Source: Shewanella sp. SG41-4 (GTDB lineage Bacteria > Pseudomonadota > Gammaproteobacteria > Enterobacterales > Shewanellaceae). From it: DNA of 43,271 nt. The notes below the pieces were generated by a model. That model had not been told where the DNA came from, did no database searches, and worked only from the letters and a program-made list of their open reading frames with translations. Location: contig NZ_JACJFI010000006.1 of NCBI RefSeq assembly GCF_014164505.1, positions 1 to 43,271 on the forward strand, read 5' to 3'. This document shows positions 42,348 through 43,271 of this stretch, piece by piece; the first letter of the stretch is position 1, and each line of letters opens with the position of its first letter. Both the position numbers and the translations under genes were made by a program.

Positions 42348-43271
42348 ATGCCGCAACAACATTGGTTTATGTGGGGAATAGATATTTTTTCTGGTCTTTT
42401 CTTAGTGTTATTCTGGTTATTGCTTATTGCTGTAATTTACATGTTTATCGCTGATAAACTGCAAACCAAACAAGCTATTAGACACAACTATCCTGTTATC
42501 GGTCGTTTTCGATATATATTTGAAAAACAAGGTGAGTTTTTTAGACAATACTTTTTTTCTCAAGATCGCGAAGAACTGCCGTTTAATCGAGCCGAACGCA
42601 GTTGGGTATATCGCGCAGCTAAAAATGTTGATCGAACGATTGCGTTTGGGTCGACACAAGTTCTGGATAAACCGGGAGCGGTAATGTTCATGAACTCAGC
42701 ATTCCCCGTCAGTGATCATGACACTCACCAAACCATCGCGGTAATCATTGGTCCTGAATGTAAACACCCTTACACAACCGATAAAATTTGCCATATCTCG
42801 GCCATGAGCTTTGGTGCCTTGTCTCGCCCAGCCATTACAGCACTATCCCATGGTGCAGCAAAAGCAGGCTGTTGGCTCAATACTGGCGAAGGTGGGTTAA
42901 GTCCTTATCATCTCAAAGGACATTGTGATTTAGTGTTTCAGATAGGTACCGCTAAATATGGTGTGCGTAACGAGCATGGTCATTTAGACCCACAAAAACT
43001 GACCGATATTGCCGCTCATCCTGAAGTAAAAATGTTCGAAATTAAATTAAGCCAAGGTGCTAAGCCTGGCAAAGGCGGTATTTTACCGGCAATAAAAGTC
43101 ACCGACGAAATTGCAGCCATTCGCGGCATCCCAGCAAGACAAGACTCCATAAGCCCCAATGGCCACATTGAATTACATAATGCTGCTGACATTGTCGATA
43201 TGATCAATCAAGTAAGAAATATCACCGGTAAACCAACCGGTATTAAAGCGGTATTAGGTGACATGTCATGG
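42348..43271 (+). CDS. FMN-binding glutamate synthase family protein (3' end missing)
   Basis: The frame runs from the ATG at 42348 without a stop to the last base, giving 308 complete codons of a longer protein (this family is usually ~500 aa or more). AAGGA lies 7 nt before the ATG. An N-terminal membrane anchor (about 8-33: GIDIFSGLFLVLFWLLLIAV) precedes the catalytic region. Conserved FMN-domain parts of the GltB central/alpha-subunit family are visible: SAMSFGALSRPAITALSHGA, NTGEGGLSPYHL, IGTAKYGVRN and KLSQGAKPGKGGILP. The cysteine-rich and glutaminase domains of true glutamate synthase are absent. The electron acceptor and substrate are unknown. Confidence 0.88.
   Translation, partial: MPQQHWFMWGIDIFSGLFLVLFWLLLIAVIYMFIADKLQTKQAIRHNYPVIGRFRYIFEKQGEFFRQYFFSQDREELPFNRAERSWVYRAAKNVDRTIAFGSTQVLDKPGAVMFMNSAFPVSDHDTHQTIAVIIGPECKHPYTTDKICHISAMSFGALSRPAITALSHGAAKAGCWLNTGEGGLSPYHLKGHCDLVFQIGTAKYGVRNEHGHLDPQKLTDIAAHPEVKMFEIKLSQGAKPGKGGILPAIKVTDEIAAIRGIPARQDSISPNGHIELHNAADIVDMINQVRNITGKPTGIKAVLGDMSW

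Noticed and set aside
1..43271. CRISPR arrays, insertion sequences, prophage or integrative elements
   Set aside because: No regularly spaced repeats, transposase, phage genes or flanking tRNA duplications were found; XerD here is the housekeeping recombinase.

Overview
This window reads as core chromosome of a marine gammaproteobacterium of the Shewanella type. The base composition is AT-rich by eye. The DyP peroxidase at 35181-36173 closely resembles, from memory, TyrA of Shewanella oneidensis. Familiar gammaproteobacterial clusters are present: pgeF-rluD/bamD, xerD-dsbC-recJ, trmN6-srmB, tktA-epd-pgk-fba, metK, argR and fbpABC. I see no phage genes, insertion sequences, CRISPR array or integrative element. 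Species-level identity is inference.

Layout. 1-2.3 kb: pgeF (cut by the window edge) and rluD on the minus strand, divergent from bamD. 2.5-2.85 kb: tRNA-Phe(GAA) and tRNA-Leu(CAG) in one small transcription unit ending in a strong terminator. 3.1-8.1 kb: recJ, dsbC, xerD and brnQ on the minus strand, separated by intrinsic terminators. 8.6-10.7 kb: trmN6 and srmB. 11.1-15.5 kb: a two-gene RND efflux system (adaptor plus pump, no outer-membrane channel gene). 15.6-18.6 kb: a short radical SAM protein, then a membrane sensor with PAS-like regions and a degenerate GGDEF domain. 18.7-22.8 kb: an unrecognised two-TM protein, a ToxR/ToxS-like membrane regulator pair, and a DUF481 outer-membrane protein. 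23-30.2 kb: a MATE transporter, then the central-carbon genes fba, pgk, epd and tktA. 30.2-34.5 kb: metK behind MetJ boxes, two GNAT acetyltransferases, small unknown proteins and a META-domain lipoprotein. 34.7-36.2 kb: argR behind an ARG box, convergent with a DyP peroxidase. 36.4-41.4 kb: a Fur-type ferric iron ABC transporter (fbpABC) and ferredoxin-NADP reductase. 41.5 kb to the end: a DUF5610-like protein and the first 308 codons of a membrane-anchored glutamate-synthase-like flavoprotein.

How the genes connect. tktA, epd, pgk and fba link the pentose phosphate pathway, vitamin B6 precursor synthesis and glycolysis. dsbC, xerD and recJ are a conserved housekeeping neighbourhood. metK, argR and fbpA each carry a recognisable operator (MetJ, ArgR and Fur), so this stretch holds three classical nutrient-response switches. 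The least explained part is 18.7-21.7 kb: a transmembrane transcription factor overlapping a single-pass partner, with two upstream dyads that look like operators. The most surprising single residue is in FbpC, where the Walker B aspartate reads as valine.
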